Positions 23,844-36,245 are shown, counted from the first letter of the stretch. The stretch: 64,000 nucleotides of DNA from Sepiola atlantica (GCA_963556195.1 OY744517.1:143392847-143456846); one strand, 5' to 3'. Numbers and translations are program-made. The notes: generated by a model not told the origin, from the sequence alone.

Positions 23844-24539
23844 TGTTTTTTTTATTAAAACATGTACAAAGTCTGCTACACTGGCATGTCGATGTTATCG
23901 ATCTACAGCTATCAAGAGCTGAGGTCTCATCAGGCAGAAGGGTTTTTTGTGATCTAACCCGGTCGGTGAAATCCAGGAAGAATGGAGCTAAGCGAAAAGA
24001 AGGAGGAATAATAGTCATGTGACCAATTTTTTAAAAAAAATTTGCCGTTGGAAAAGTTTAATTTTACAATAATTCATATTTTAATTTTTTATTCAACGCT
24101 AAGCCGGGGCAGGGGGTGGTGAGGTAAAGGAAAAGAAGGGAAAGGAGAAGAGAAAGGAAGAGAGGTAGAGGCGATGTTAGGGTCGGGTGTCTATAGCCAT
24201 TTAAAAGTGGTTGATGGTGGGAGGTGGTTATGGGCCTAGCCCGACGTCATGCCACGAGACAGATATTTTGCAAATGGGAGTTTGTCGCGTGCTATAGGAA
24301 TAAATATATTTCGACCTATTTAATATGAAAAGCTAGTTTCAACGATAAAACTTAAAGTAATATTTAGTTTAAATAATTATTGGCGATAAATAAATGCATT
24401 TTAGTTCTAGATAATATTTAATAATGAATTAATAAAATATAGTGGTAATTATTTTTTATAAAGTCGTATATAGATTTATAACAGTAATATTAATAAATTA
24501 TTATTATATATTGACCTATTAACATTTAGTCAATTCAGT
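23841..24539. other. Spacer with purine-rich tract
   Basis: A G/A-rich strand at about 24106-24172 (GGGGCAGGGGG, then GGAAAAGAAGGGAAAGG). No gene recognised. Confidence 0.5.
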
Positions 24540-24715
24540 GCACCCTGTCCAAAAGGGAGAGATTAGTGGTTGGTGCACCAACCCAGATGTGGCAACAATA
24601 CTTCATGCATGGCCACTGGTAGCTTTATAAAAGTATAAAATATGTTACAGCAGACTTGGCAGTATCTTCTGTGTATTTATTCCAATTCGTGTTGCGGGAA
24701 AGGTGCTATCGACCA
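24540..24715 (-). pseudogene. LINE family A scrap
   Basis: GGTGCACCAACCCAGATGTGGC, CAATACTTCATGCATGG and TCTTCTGTGTATTTATTCC match, in the same order and orientation, 46085-46245 of the minus-strand LINE. This corresponds to the C-terminal RT segment (reading RPCMEYCCHIWA-like in better copies). Confidence 0.7.
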
Positions 24716-24872
24716 TGGCAACGGCATGTCAACCCTCGCTGGATTAGTTATGTCGAAACCGTACGTGTCTTGCCCATAATTAGCTTAGAGATTCATTTAT
24801 TTTGTAGGCCTATATTTTGGAAATAATTATTCTGTAGACAAGAGTTTCGATTAAACCCAAAGAAGGGGTCTT

Positions 24873-25468
24873 GATAGGTACTACGACTCCGGGTTCGTGT
24901 CAACCTGGGAGTAATAGTAACGAGGAGGGTGACTCCACATTCCCCAACACTCCCAAATTGCGGCCTAACTATCGGATGTGGTTTTGTGTCATACCCAGGA
25001 CGGTAATGGGTAGAGAGAGTATGATTAGTTGATAGGGTCGGGAAATAGGAAGGAAAACGGGTAAAAAGGACTGAGAAAGATAGATTTCGGGGTGATGCGT
25101 GCGAAGGGAGGAATAATTTCTTTGTCCAAGTATGGCTGATGCAGTTTAGTGTCGCGACCAGGACAAATTGTATGTAATGCATAGATTGTATCCTGACAGG
25201 TACTACCACTACGAATCAGAGTTGACCTTTGTGTAGAAGTGTCTGCGAGACGACTCCACCCTCATCAAATCTACCGAATTCATATCTGAGCAGTGGATTT
25301 CGTTTTGTGTTATAACCAGAATAGTGGAAAGGCTGGCGGGCTGGAGTAGTTGATAAGATTAGAAAATAAGGTAGGCAAAACAGGTTAGAAAAGGATAGGA
25401 GAGACGACCTTCTTGATGTTAAGTTCATTAGTGGCTGTGCAGTTTACTATCATGCAGAGGACAACTTC
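24873..25468. repeat. Two-unit diverged tandem repeat (about 320 bp period)
   Basis: Unit 1 begins GATAGGTACTACGACTC (24873) and unit 2 GACAGGTACTACCACTAC (about 25195). In both, the order is GGTACTAC, a GACTCCAC, TTTTGTGT(C/T)ATA(C/A)CCAG, TAGTTGATA, and a GTGCAGTTTA(G/C)T-like end. Open minus frames at 24793-25209 and 25216-25428 show no family motif. Confidence 0.7.
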
Positions 25469-25511
25469 ATAATTTGATATCGTAGAGATATTGAAAGTTC
25501 CGAAGACACCA

Positions 25512-26870
25512 TTCATAAGCACTTATTAAAAACGTGGGCTCTGCATGAAATTTGACGCATGAACGGCAAAGAGAATTTCTATTTTTTGTTCATGTCTAGT
25601 TTTTGACGTGCGTCCGTTTTTCGTGTTCTTATTGCCGTTAGCAATAAATTAGTTTGAAGTAGTACTAAAACGTAAGGACCGTCTGAGCATTTTATTAATA
25701 CACGTCTGAGGATCGGGTGTCCCGTGAAACTGCTATAAAGTATTAAGATAAGCAAAATTGATGATTTATTATGAAGGTTCCTCCTCTGTCAAAAATAACG
25801 GAAAAAAGTAATATTTAACCAGTGTTCGCACTAATATTCATAGTCGTATATATTTATGTCAAAATTGTTAGAGTTTTAAAAAATAGAAATAAAAAAGAAG
25901 ACTCAAATTGGAAAGTTCAAAATAATAAAAAATAAAAAATATAAACTTGTATAAAAAGAAGAAAAGGTAACAATTAAACGTCTCATTATGGAAATAGAGT
26001 GACTGCGGGAGGGTTCAGACTTGATATTTCCTTTCTCAATTCTCCATAAGATATGAAACGATTTAGTCCGGTACTTTTTCCACTCGCTATCTTTCGCGTG
26101 ACGGGATAGATATATATTTATTTATTCATACTATATTTTTTATTTATGCAAACACTATTGGCTACACATGTACATACATGTTTCCGTTGCAACTTTATTT
26201 CAAGTCCAGCTTCTTCAGGCTGCAGTATGTAAAGAAAAAGGCCGGTTTTGTAATAAAATCGCAACTGAAACATGTATGCACATGTTTAGCCAAAATATTT
26301 CTATATTTTAAGATATATACTAAAATACTGCTCTACATGTTATTGAGAACTATCTGATAAACAACGTAGTTTAATTTGATTAGCATCTGTGAACCAACAG
26401 CCATATTAACACTATATTTATTTATATACAATTAAATACACATTTGTCTTCATGGGGGATGATTGTTTTGTTCTTTTCTGTTCTAAGAAACGCTCAGAAC
26501 TTTTCGGATAACCAAATAGACAGATCAGTCTAATTCATTAATGTCTTTCATTTTTTATTAATAAATGCTGAACTTGGTAATATTTGTGTTATTCTAACTA
26601 CTATTCTCAAATTAATCTTTATATTCACATGTTTCGGCCGATGTAGCTTGCGACCTTTTTCACAATAATAGTCCGAATTATCCAAATGATACGTTATAAA
26701 TCCTTATCTGAAAAATTCAGAAACATGAATCTTGAACGATTCAGTATGTTCTGAACGATTTCGGAATTTGTATTTGTAATGCTTGATTTAACAGCTGTAA
26801 TGTTTACAACGATTGGTATGTTAGTATTACTTGCAGAATAGTAAACCACCGGTTACAGCTCATATTAATA
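25512..26870. repeat. Copy 2 of the 1.36 kb duplicated segment
   Basis: Collinear with 12690-14352 but lacking the solo LTR. The uninterrupted site GGGGGATGATTGTTTTG is at about 26454-26470. Divergence is moderate, with many point changes and small indels, so the pair is not recent. Confidence 0.85.
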
Positions 26871-27339
26871 TATTTTTTCTGAGATAAATAAGACAACACA
26901 GTTGTATAATTACATGAGTGTGTATTTACAGAAGTACGGATTAGTATGTAACAGAAAAACTTGGTATTTACTTCCTTCGCACTGCACGAAGATGTGGCAC
27001 AACGCTGGAAGGTGGGAAGAATAGGGCAGCGCCACTAAAGAAGGGGAACCCTGGCCTCTTAAAAATTGCCTGGGGAGCCCCGTGTACATTCCTCGGTCGA
27101 TGTGCCTCAGGCAATTAGAAATAAACTAAATCCTCCCCCCAAAAAGGAGGCAATGGGTGAGAGGTTAGATCCCCTAGGACTAAACAGGATCAATACCACA
27201 GCCCGACAGATTGTAAACGATTCATTTAACACAAGTTGCTATTTGACTCATAGCTGTGTAGAAGTGCGTAATAAGAAGTTATGTACTAAGATTATCTTCC
27301 CTGAATAAGAATTTTCCAGTCTATAGATAACTATAAATA
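26871..27339. other. Spacer with short unrecognised ORF
   Basis: A plus frame at 27066-27308 (80 codons) lies in a somewhat GC-richer block but shows no motif. It sits just beyond the 3' end of the Penelope-like element, so it could be element flank. Confidence 0.35.
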
Positions 27340-27402
27340 GTTATTTATGTTTGTACTTAACTAGAGGTGGATAAAGTTTGATCAAAGTGTGTGTTGTTAG
27401 AG

Positions 27403-27670
27403 TTATGATCTGTTTAATGCTGGATTAAATTTAAATATGAAGTTTTTTTCTTGTGTTAGTAAGTAAGAGTAGTCTTGGCTTTGCAAAATTGGCATTATTT
27501 TGAATTTTCCTCCGCTGCACGAGTGCACATGTTGGGAGACGAATAATTTACGGTTTTCTTTGATTTTAATGTTGCTTTTAATGTAAAGATACTCTATTAT
27601 TAAATGTTTTTGTCGCACCTATATAAGCTTCATTACATGTTGTACATTCTAGCACATAGACAACGTTCTT
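27403..27670 (-). pseudogene. GIY-YIG endonuclease region of the Penelope-like element
   Basis: It reads VYVLECTTCNEAYIGAT (YIG complement at 27617-27625), then RVSLH and, in a shifted frame, FVSQHVHSCSGGKFKIMPI and FKFNPALNRS. These are the usual landmarks of the GIY-YIG domain that nicks target DNA in these elements. It is separated from the RT by several stops. Confidence 0.75.
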
Positions 27671-27905
27671 GGAAGTGCAGTTAAGGTCTTTTTTTATTGT
27701 GAATGTTTGTGTTCGGTGTCCAAATGTGTATGAGTTCCCCTCCATTATTATGTCACAAACCCCACATCTTTCCTTGTTGCATTTTGTGACCCCTTGTATT
27801 GTGTGTTGGTTGAGTTTAGATGAGGTTAAAATTTGTTTGAGGTTTTTTGGTTGGCGTTTGCTTTTTATTATTTTCGTTGTTTTTAATATGTCGTTTAGTT
27901 TGTTG

Positions 27906-29110
27906 TTATGGTTGAGTAGGGTTAGGTTTCTTGTTATTTCTGTGAATAATTCTGGATTGTTTTTTGTTGTGTGTAGATACGTATGCTAATATTTGTTCTT
28001 TGTTTCGTTTTTTGGGGATTCGTAATTGTTCTAATGGAATGTTTTCTGCTAGTTCTATACCTTTATGTATTATTTGTAGCGGGTATCCTCTTCTTTTTAA
28101 AGTTTTCCGTAGTTCCTCCAGTCGGACAATCCGGAGGTTTTTGTCACTGACTATAGTACAGATCCTGCGTGCTAGGGAGTAGGGTATAGATTTTAGGCAG
28201 CTTTTGGGGTGATGGCTTCTAAAATGGAGATATTGTTGGGTGTCTGTGGGTTTGTGGTAGATGTCTGTGATTATGTGAGTGTTTTCAATTTTAATCAATA
28301 CATCTAAGAAGGGTAGTTCTGTTTGACTGTGTTCAATGGTGAATTTAATCTTGGGGTGTAGGTTTTGTAGTATGCTGTGCAATTTATTGATGTCCCCCCA
28401 TGTGGGTTCCCAGAGGATAAAACAATCATCCAGGTATCTTTTCCAAGATTTTATGAAGAGAGTTAGAATATTCTGTCCATATATTTCTTCTATCTTTTCA
28501 TACAAGATCTTCTCTAGGTAGGCCAGTGTTAGGGTGGCATATGTTGGTGCCATTTTGGTTCCCATTGCTGTACCTAGAATCTAGATGTAGTTTTTGTTAT
28601 TAAATTCAAAGGAGTTATTGTTGAGAATAATGTCTATACTGTTGAGGATGAATTGTTTGGTGAATCTGTGGTGTAGTATTTGTGGGTGTTTGTCCATCCA
28701 ATGTGATATTTCCTGTTTACCTAAGTCATGGGGAATGTTGCTATATAAGCTGCTGATGCCAAATGTAACTAATTTAGTCCCGGGATTTACTATTTGTGGT
28801 AAGGAGCCTAGGAAGTGTATGTCGTCTCTTATGTAGCTCTTGACTTGATCGGTGAATGGTTGTAGTAATATGTCAATTAAGTTACTCAGTCTGCTTGTTG
28901 GGCATGATGGTCCTGCTACTATGTGTCTAAATGTAAGGTCACTGGGACTCGGGACACTAATATATTCTGATCCCTGTGTGTTGATGGCATTCCTTATCTC
29001 ATTTGATTTATGTATCTTAGGTAGTCCGTAGAAGTTGTTTGTTTTAATGATGAAGTTTGTTAGGAAATCTTTTTCTTTTTTTGTTAGTATATTATTTCGA
29101 ATCTAGTTGG
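27906..29110 (-). pseudogene. Penelope-like reverse transcriptase, inactivated
   Basis: The order on the minus strand is FYGLPKIHKS, IVAGPSCPTSRLSNLIDILL, then motif A reading VTFGISSLYSNIPHD, where the expected catalytic Asp is Gly (codon complement at 28758-28760). An in-frame TAG (complement at 28581-28583) then precedes GTAMGTKMAPTYATL. Motif C is SWKRYLDDCFILW (YLDD at 28425-28436). LPFLDVLI and YHKPTDTQQYLHFRSHHP follow. From 28565 down, 219 codons are open. The two lesions make the enzyme non-functional, although the motifs remain easily readable. Confidence 0.85.
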
Positions 29111-29142
29111 ACCGTTTGCATTAACTTATCTTTTATAAGTAT

Positions 29143-29169
29143 GTGTGTGTATATGTATGTATGTATATG

Positions 29170-29215
<46 letters not shown>

Positions 29216-29343
29216 GGTGTGTATGTGTGTATATGTATGTATTTCAACCTTTATCCACCTCTCTGTCACTATATAACCACACGCCTGTGTGTGTGTGTGC
29301 GCGCATGGGTGTGTGTGTGCGTATTTATGTGTGTGTGTGTGTG
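29143..29343. repeat. (TG)n/(TA)n low-complexity region
   Basis: TATG/TG-rich tracts (29143-29237 and 29285-29343) around a (TA)n core. Frames over them are Tyr/Val/Cys runs. Confidence 0.93.
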
Positions 29344-29359
29344 TCGCTCACCTATCTAC

Positions 29360-29372
29360 AATATTCATGCTA

Positions 29373-29414
<42 letters not shown>

Positions 29415-29427
29415 TAGCATGAATATT
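29360..29427. repeat. 68 bp perfect palindrome with (TA)20 centre
   Basis: AATATTCATGCTAG (29360-29373), then (TA)20, then CTAGCATGAATATT (29414-29427). The non-TA arms are perfectly inverted. Confidence 0.95.
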
Positions 29428-29527
29428 TGAATTAATTAAAATTAGTTCTTTTGCGCCCAAAATCAAAATATTTCTCAGTTTTATTCTTGTTTGTATATTT
29501 TATATTTTGCAGAATTATTGGCTTTAC

Positions 29528-30814
29528 CGTGGCCACCGAGAGTTACTACAGGCCGGTTGGCTAGAAAATGACGTCACTGCATTCCGTGTCAAAACAAGGA
29601 CCGTAGTAATAACAATAAGAAGGCATTTCGACTTCTCCATTCACTAAATAATCCATCAAAATTCAGGAAATCAACCAACTTTAATGAGATTTTCATGATT
29701 TATTAATTAATGATCACGGAATATAATAAATCCATTACTTTATTATAAAGCTTGGTGCAAATGTATTATTTCTTGTAAACAAAAAAACACCTTTACTAAA
29801 GTTATTCAAAATATCAAAACATGTTGACCATACGATATTGTAAATATTTAAAACAAAGCATTAGAAAACTTTAAAAATTGCATGTAAAAAAGAAAAGAAA
29901 AGAACACGATTCGATTCATCTTGAAACTGATCTTTATTCAATATAAATTTAAAGAAAATAATAATTCACGATCAAATACTGCAAAAAACTGAATTATGAA
30001 TTACCATTATTTAAACTTCTAACCCCATCAACCGTAAGTAATTCAGACTTTGAAATTTGTTTAAAAATTATACAAAAAAAGTTCAATGTTAACTGTCTGT
30101 TTAATAATGGAATCAAAATTCAGGAAATCAACCAATTTTAAAATGATTTCGCGCTTTTTAAAATTTCATTCTATAATTCACAAAGTTAAAATGCCTACTG
30201 CATATGTTTGGATTTCCAAAAGAGAAATAATTACTGCAAATATGGATACACGTAATAATGTTTACACCGACTAAATATAGTGTAGTAAGTTTGAATTTTT
30301 ATTAATTATATAAAAAATCAAGTATGCATTACTTATTCATTATTTGATAAAAAAGTAGTGATCCATTTTTTTTTATTACTTTTTTCGATGTCTTAAGTGT
30401 AGCATAGTTTATCTTTTCTCTGTACTTTTGTAGATTGTAGATTTTTTACATGCAATTTTTAAAGTTTTCTAATGCTTTGTTTTAAATATTTACAATATCG
30501 TATGGTCAACATGTTTTGATATTTTGAATAACTTTAGTAAAGGTGTTTTTTGTTTACAAGAAATAATACATTTGCACCAAGCTTTATAATAAAGTAATGG
30601 ATTTATTATATTCCGTGATCATTAATTAATAAATCATGAAAATTTCATTAAAGTTGGTTGATTTCCTGAATTTTGATGGATTATTTAGTGAATGGAGAAG
30701 TCGAAATGCCTTCTTATTGTTATTACTAAGGTCCTTGTTTTGACACGGAATGCAGTGACGTCAGAGGGGGGCAGGAAGTTAGTTGCTTGGCCATGTCAAC
30801 TCTCGGTGGCCATG
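29528..30814. mobile_element. Large foldback element (about 365 bp arms, hAT-like ends)
   Basis: Left arm 29528-29889 and right arm about 30442-30814 are near-perfect inverted repeats. Both contain TGACGTCACTGCATTCCGTG, GAAGGCATTTCGACTTCTCC and TATCGTATGGTCAACATG in mirror order. The outer ends read C(G/A)TGGCCACCGAGAGTT. GCTTTAC (GGCTTTAC) is directly repeated just outside both ends (29520-29527 and 30814-30821), a 7-8 bp target duplication that suggests the hAT superfamily. The inner 550 bp carries a partial extra copy of the arm motif TTCAGGAAATCAACCAA (about 30118-30135) but no credible gene; a 62-codon frame at 30086-30274 is not convincing. Confidence 0.85.
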
Positions 30815-33249
30815 GCTTTACGGGCCTAAATTTAAGTATATATTAAATATTATTTTTTTACGCAAATATGCAGTTAAGGCAAAATAAATTATTTTTAACT
30901 ATTAAAATAATTTCTAACGTTATTGGTAATGTTTAACCATTCATCTATTTATTTTTTTTATCGCTTACGTTTAAATTCATGTTTCGAAACAGTACGAAAA
31001 TCATAAATCTATGACGTGACACCAAAGCTATAATTATTTTGTGAATGTAACATTTTAAGCTCCATTTATAAAGAAGTCCGAATAACTCAGTTTGTAAAAC
31101 CTAAGACTAAAGCTTTATATGTTAGGAATGTATTATGTACTATTAATGCAAGATTTTCCATTTCTAAAAATACTTAAGATCTCTGATATTTCGACATAAA
31201 ACAAATCCCGCAATGTATCTATTACGTTAAAAAAAAGCGTGGCTGATGGAATAATTATGACTGACAGACGGACTGACGGACACACAGAAAAGCAAAATCT
31301 CTATTTATATTAGATTCACGTGTTTCGTTTATTTCAGACTCCATTTCCTTCCTCTCACTACTTTTCACTCGTCCTATACCTATCGTCTATCTACTTCTCA
31401 TCTCATTAAGCCTTACCGTTCACAACCTAAACATTAAATATGCAAACAAACAAGCAAGCAATATTATCGGTTTTAGTATTATACCGGTGTCCGTAAAGTC
31501 TGTCATATTAGCTAATACGTTTTTATTCAAATAACATCTTTAATATGATTTCAATCATTTACAATGCAAATATAGATGCGTTTCGCAAAACTTTCGCGAA
31601 CTCGAAACAATAAACCCACAGTGTCTTCAATGTTGGTACAAAAAGAGAGAGGATAGAAGGAATGAGAGTGGAGGGCAAGAAAGAAGGGGAAAAAGAAGAA
31701 GAAGAGAGTGGTAATGGGAAAAAGAGGAGAGAACAAAGAATGGAAAAGAGGGAAAGAGTGGTGCTGAGTGAAAGGCATCAATAATTGCATTGTAAATTAT
31801 GGAAACCATATTAGAGATGTTAATTGAATAAAAAATGTACCTGTGTTTGCAGATATTACGAAAACCCTTTACGAACATACTGTATAGGTAAAATTAACTG
31901 TGTATTACAGCACAACCGTATATCATCGGTTTTTATGATGTCCTTTAAGTTTTCAATTTTTCTCTTTTCTTTATTTACCTCATTTATTTATTTACGTCAT
32001 CCTCCTATTCTCCTTCTCTTACGATAATGACGTTACTATTACTTTCATTCTTTTTTCATCCAACCACTTCCCCACAACTAATCCTCTCCATCTACATTCG
32101 TGCTTCTTCCCACTATCGAAAACATTCAATATGCAAACAAACAAGCAAGCAGACAAGATTTGATATATTATGTAGGTAAGACTAACTGAAATGATTGCAG
32201 TTATTCTATTAGCGTTGCATTTACATTTAAAAAGAAAACTTTGGAAAGCCGTTTCACATTAAATAATTCAAACCGCGTCAAAGGATATATTCTCGACAAC
32301 TAGCTGAAAGTAATTAACTCGCCTTCTTTTTAATGCAGAACGTAGATCGTAATAAATCTGACTTAGACAAAACGAAACATGTTCAATGCAATAAGTTGCA
32401 TGATTAATTTCAATGAGCAAGAAAAAGGCTTTAGCATGTCAAAAGGCTCGTTGCGGGCCGCCTGTTATCCGCGATTCGTATGTTGCACAGGCCTACTTCC
32501 AAAGATCGCTCAACAGATATGGTTAGCAAATAGTTTCAGTTTTTTTTTTGTTAATAATTAGTACTCTATGCCAAGCGCACTGGTTGCAAGTGATGAGTAC
32601 ATCCAGATGACTTTATTTTTAGAAAGTTTTAATTAGTGCAGTTGGAAGTCATTTGAAAAAATAAAAACGAAGCTGACAAATAGTGTTTACATTCTAGATT
32701 GAGCCGCATATATTCTAACTACCAAACTACGGACTTAATCTAATATATAGAATAAAGCCAGTCTGTTTGTGTTGTTGTGCATGATAGCCTAGCACACAAG
32801 AACTCAATTTCTAATTCTGTTTTGATGTTCTAATCCACGCATGTTCTTTAAAATATGTTATTTCCTATTTCCAAGGGATTCGATCGATAACATATTTTGT
32901 CCGGATTGATATCTTGATTTACTTTATTGCTATTCCGGCACTGTGTTTGTTTTTAACAGGAAAGGAAAAAAAGTTCCACCGCCGTAAGATAAAAAATAGA
33001 AACCTTATTTTTACGGCTTACTAAAGTATTATTATAACGTGAAAAACTTTTTTTTTTAATACAAAACAGGCTTTATTGTTATTTTTCTCTTTTTATTATT
33101 TTTATTTATCAAACTTGTAAAACCGTATTCTATGAATACATTTTAAACATTTCAAATCGACAATTGCAGAACTCGTAAGATACCAAATGTAACAGCAACA
33201 CAACAACGAAGAAAGATTTCAAAAGCTTCTACTAAAACAAAATAAAAAG
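30815..33249. other. Unannotated stretch
   Basis: No gene recognised. Noted: a purine-rich tract at about 31640-31770, a repeated motif ATATGCAAACAAACAAGCAAGCA at 31438-31460 and 32132-32154, a GGTGTCCGTAAAGTC mariner-TIR-like word at 31486 without a partner, and a GACAGACGGACTGACGGAC word at 31263-31281. Confidence 0.5.
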
Positions 33250-33689
33250 AAGAAAGACGACTGGGACGAAATCAAAACCATCAGAAAATCATCAAAAAAA
33301 CGAATAAAGACAGAAAATGTTTGAAGACTACTTACTATAAACAATGTCGAATAGAGGTCAAAATACCGAGAATGAACATTCTTTTGTTCAAAACCGTTTG
33401 GTGTGCAATCAACAATTTCACTTATTCCCCAAACGGGGATAAAAGTTTTGTTTCATATTTCTAAAGGTATAGGAATCTATGCAAAATATATTGTGAAAAT
33501 TGAGTAGAATTTTTTAAAATCGCTTACTTCTCCGAAAATTAGGGGCCACCGAACATACCAAATTCGTGGACTATATTTTTACCGAAAAACTAGCGACTTG
33601 ACTGTTTCAGAAGCTGCTAAACCTTTTTACAAAATTATTCATCCCTAAAACTTCTCTTTTCCACAAAAGGTGGAAGTGCATTAACTTAA

Positions 33690-34200
33690 TCAGAAAAGAC
33701 AATGAAGATTATTCGACTTTCGCGTTAATAGTTTATAAACACTGTGACGATTTCAACTAGCTGAACTTAGCGCGGACAACTGTAAATGCCAATATTCGTG
33801 CAAGGACTTGTATCTGCCAGAGACACAGAAACCAGACGTAGAGTCCTAAACAAGTAAGAAAGTCAGTCAGAGTTAACATTACATAAATGAGCCGAGGACT
33901 GACAGAGATTTGTAAGTGTTAAACAAGATTCTAAAGATATTGAAGAGTCGGGAATTTCTCACATAAGAAAGATACGCCAGAAATCACATTTAAACTCTCC
34001 TTCAAAAACAATTCAAACCAAAACGAGAGATTATTTTCACGCTTTTACAAAAACAAGCCATATCAATAAAAAACGGCTCAGTCCCTGTTTACTATGTTGA
34101 TTCATTCATTCGGTTATGGATCGCCCATACTGTTTTATAGAATGTCTAACTTGTAATAAAGTCGGACACAAACGTTCCCATTTCAGAACGAATAAGGGAA
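33690..34200 (+). pseudogene. Gypsy gag remnant with mutated zinc knuckle
   Basis: It reads RKDNEDYSTFALIVYKHCDDF and then CKCQYSCKDLYLPE, the pattern of the Gypsy capsid C-terminal side. A knuckle follows, CLTCNKVGHKRSHF, in which the final Cys of CX2CX4HX4C is Phe. Stops are frequent. Confidence 0.6.
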
Positions 34201-34249
34201 ATAAAGGTCAGGTTTAATCCACAAAAACAAACGAACCGGACGGCATAAA

Positions 34250-35250
34250 TATGAAAAAATATGTACAGGTTAAAATCCTGAATAAAAATGTGAAATTACA
34301 ATTGGATTCTGGTTTAGACGTGTATATAATCAATATGTATACATAGAAAAGGTTGGATAAGTCGATCATGCTCAAGAACCAACAAAATAGCCAGGACGGT
34401 GACTGGTGAAAAAATTAAATTCAAGGGTGAAATCATTACCAACGTTACTTTAAACGGAACTACTAAAAATTGAAAATGCTGGTATTAAGAAAAAACATCA
34501 ACAACTTATTTGGTACAGACTGGATGAAACAGTTCAATTTATGTGATTTACCACAAAATAGAAAATTTGACTACTGAGTCAGAAAAACTAAAGAAGGAGC
34601 TGAAAAAAATATTTCACGAAGTTTTTTCTGGTGGTCTAATGTAAAAAGATGTCAGCAAAATTTGAACTGAAAGAAAACATTCAACCTGTATTTAAAAATG
34701 AAGGATTGTAACTTAAAACATAAACGAGAAATTAGACAGATTAGTTAGGACCGGTATTTTATCTGAAGTGGAATATAGTCAATGGGTAGCATACACTGTT
34801 TATGTAAAAAGAATCTAATGAAATCCGCGTGTGTGCCGATTTTAAACTAAATGGAAGCACATTTTTTCTAAAAAGTCAACCTTAGCGATGCTTACCTCCA
34901 AATACACGTTGAAGACGAACATTCTAAATTAATATGTATGATCACGCATCACTAATTATACAAGTTCGAAAGGCTTGCTTTCGCGATTAAAATAGCTCCA
35001 GCAATTTTCCAGCAAGTTATGGATGCTATGCTGAACGAACTTGATTTCACCATCGCATACCTAGAAGACTTACTAATAAATAGTAAAAATATGGAACAAC
35101 ACCGGGAACACGCTCACAAAGTGCTTTAAAAAATCTAGGACTCTATAGTCCTGGAATTTTTAAAAGAAGAAAAATGTGATTTCTCTATAGAAGAAATTAA
35201 CTCTCTGAGACATAGCATAGATAAAATCGGCAGAAAGCCGGATCCAAAGC
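34250..35250 (+). pseudogene. Gypsy protease and reverse transcriptase remnants
   Basis: Protease: VKLQLDSGLDVYII keeps the DSG active-site triad. RT: FELKENIQPVF, then ILSEVEYSQWVA in another frame, IKIAPAIFQQVMDAML near 34990-35035, and the catalytic-box region as IAYLEDLLINS (about 35053-35085), in which the usual YLDD is YLED. Many stops make it non-coding. Confidence 0.7.
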
Positions 35251-35270
35251 GAACAATTGCAATTAAGGGT

Positions 35271-35705
35271 ATGCCGGCTCCTGAACTCATCACATTCTTA
35301 CAGAGTTTCTTGGAACTGGCAAATTATTGCCAAACATTAATCCGAAAAAGGCATAGCCTCCATGCTCCGCTGAACGAACTTTTAAAAAAAGATAAGGTTT
35401 GGGAATGGACACCTGAATGCCAGAAGGCATTTGATAAAACTGTTAAAGTTCTAAAGTCGGATGTATTCCTCACACACTATAACCCGTACCTAGAAATCAT
35501 AGTTGTAAGCGACGCAAGCTCGGACGGAATAAGAGCATGCATCTTTCATAAAATGCCATACGGAACTCACAAGCATCGAGGACTCTGCTTTCAGCTGAGA
35601 AAAATCACTCCGAAATCGAAAAAGAACGTTTTAAGAATAATCTTTGCAACCCTAACCCTAATTTCACTGTTACATACACGAAAGATTGTTTACGTTGCAG
35701 ACTGA
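35271..35705 (+). pseudogene. Gypsy RNase H region
   Basis: An open stretch of 144 codons: ELITFLQSFLELANYCQTLI, then HAPLNELLKKDKVWEWTPEC, AFDKTVKVLKS and the RNase H opening VVSDASSDGIRACIFH with its first Asp. A frame change follows near 35700, after which DHKLLLTIFGKK and TAEIGNNYNFKIEYL continue in another frame. The order matches the RT connection plus RNase H of Gypsy pol. Confidence 0.8.
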
Positions 35706-36245
35706 TCACAAACTTTTACTCACCATTTTTGGTAAAAAAAAGTCTGCCCGTATACACGGCAAATATACTGCAGAGATTGGGAACAACTACAATTTTAAGA
35801 TAGAATACCTATCCTCGAAAAACATCTGATGGATTATAAAGACTGGTTCAGAGACATAGAGGGCCACTGGAAGATTCCGTGATTGCTTCCCTTCGAACTG
35901 ACGGGGAAATAAAAGCTATTTTGTGCAACAAAATGAGAGAACTAACTCGTTGTGACCCTACATGAAATAAAACATGAAGCCCTCGATGATGAGTTCATTA
36001 ACAAAATAAAGACGAAAATTACAGAAAAAGATCAACACATTCCAGACAGTTTTTCTCTATGTGACGATGTTCTCATGTACAGAGAGAGAGTCGTCACCCA
36101 AAAGAACTACAGAGGAGCATCTTGAAGGATTTTCATATAGTCTACCCGGAAAAAATAGGATGAAATGTTTAATGTTCTGCTACATATACTGGCCTTAAAT
36201 GGACGATGACATTGAAAACACCGTAAATACGTACAAAGACTTGCT

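Larger units (their letters stand above)
27340..29137 (-). mobile_element. Penelope-like retroelement, 5'-truncated
   Basis: The minus strand reads as one polyprotein: reverse transcriptase from about 29110 down to about 27910, then a GIY-YIG-type endonuclease region from about 27670 to 27400. This RT-then-GIY-YIG order is the hallmark of canonical Penelope-like elements. The high-coordinate (5') end stops against a (TG)n/(TA)n array at 29138, consistent with 5' truncation. No LTR-like repeats were found. Confidence 0.85.

Noticed and set aside
24793..25209. 138-codon minus frame
   Set aside because: It lies within the 320 bp tandem repeat; the second unit does not keep the same frame, so coding is unlikely.
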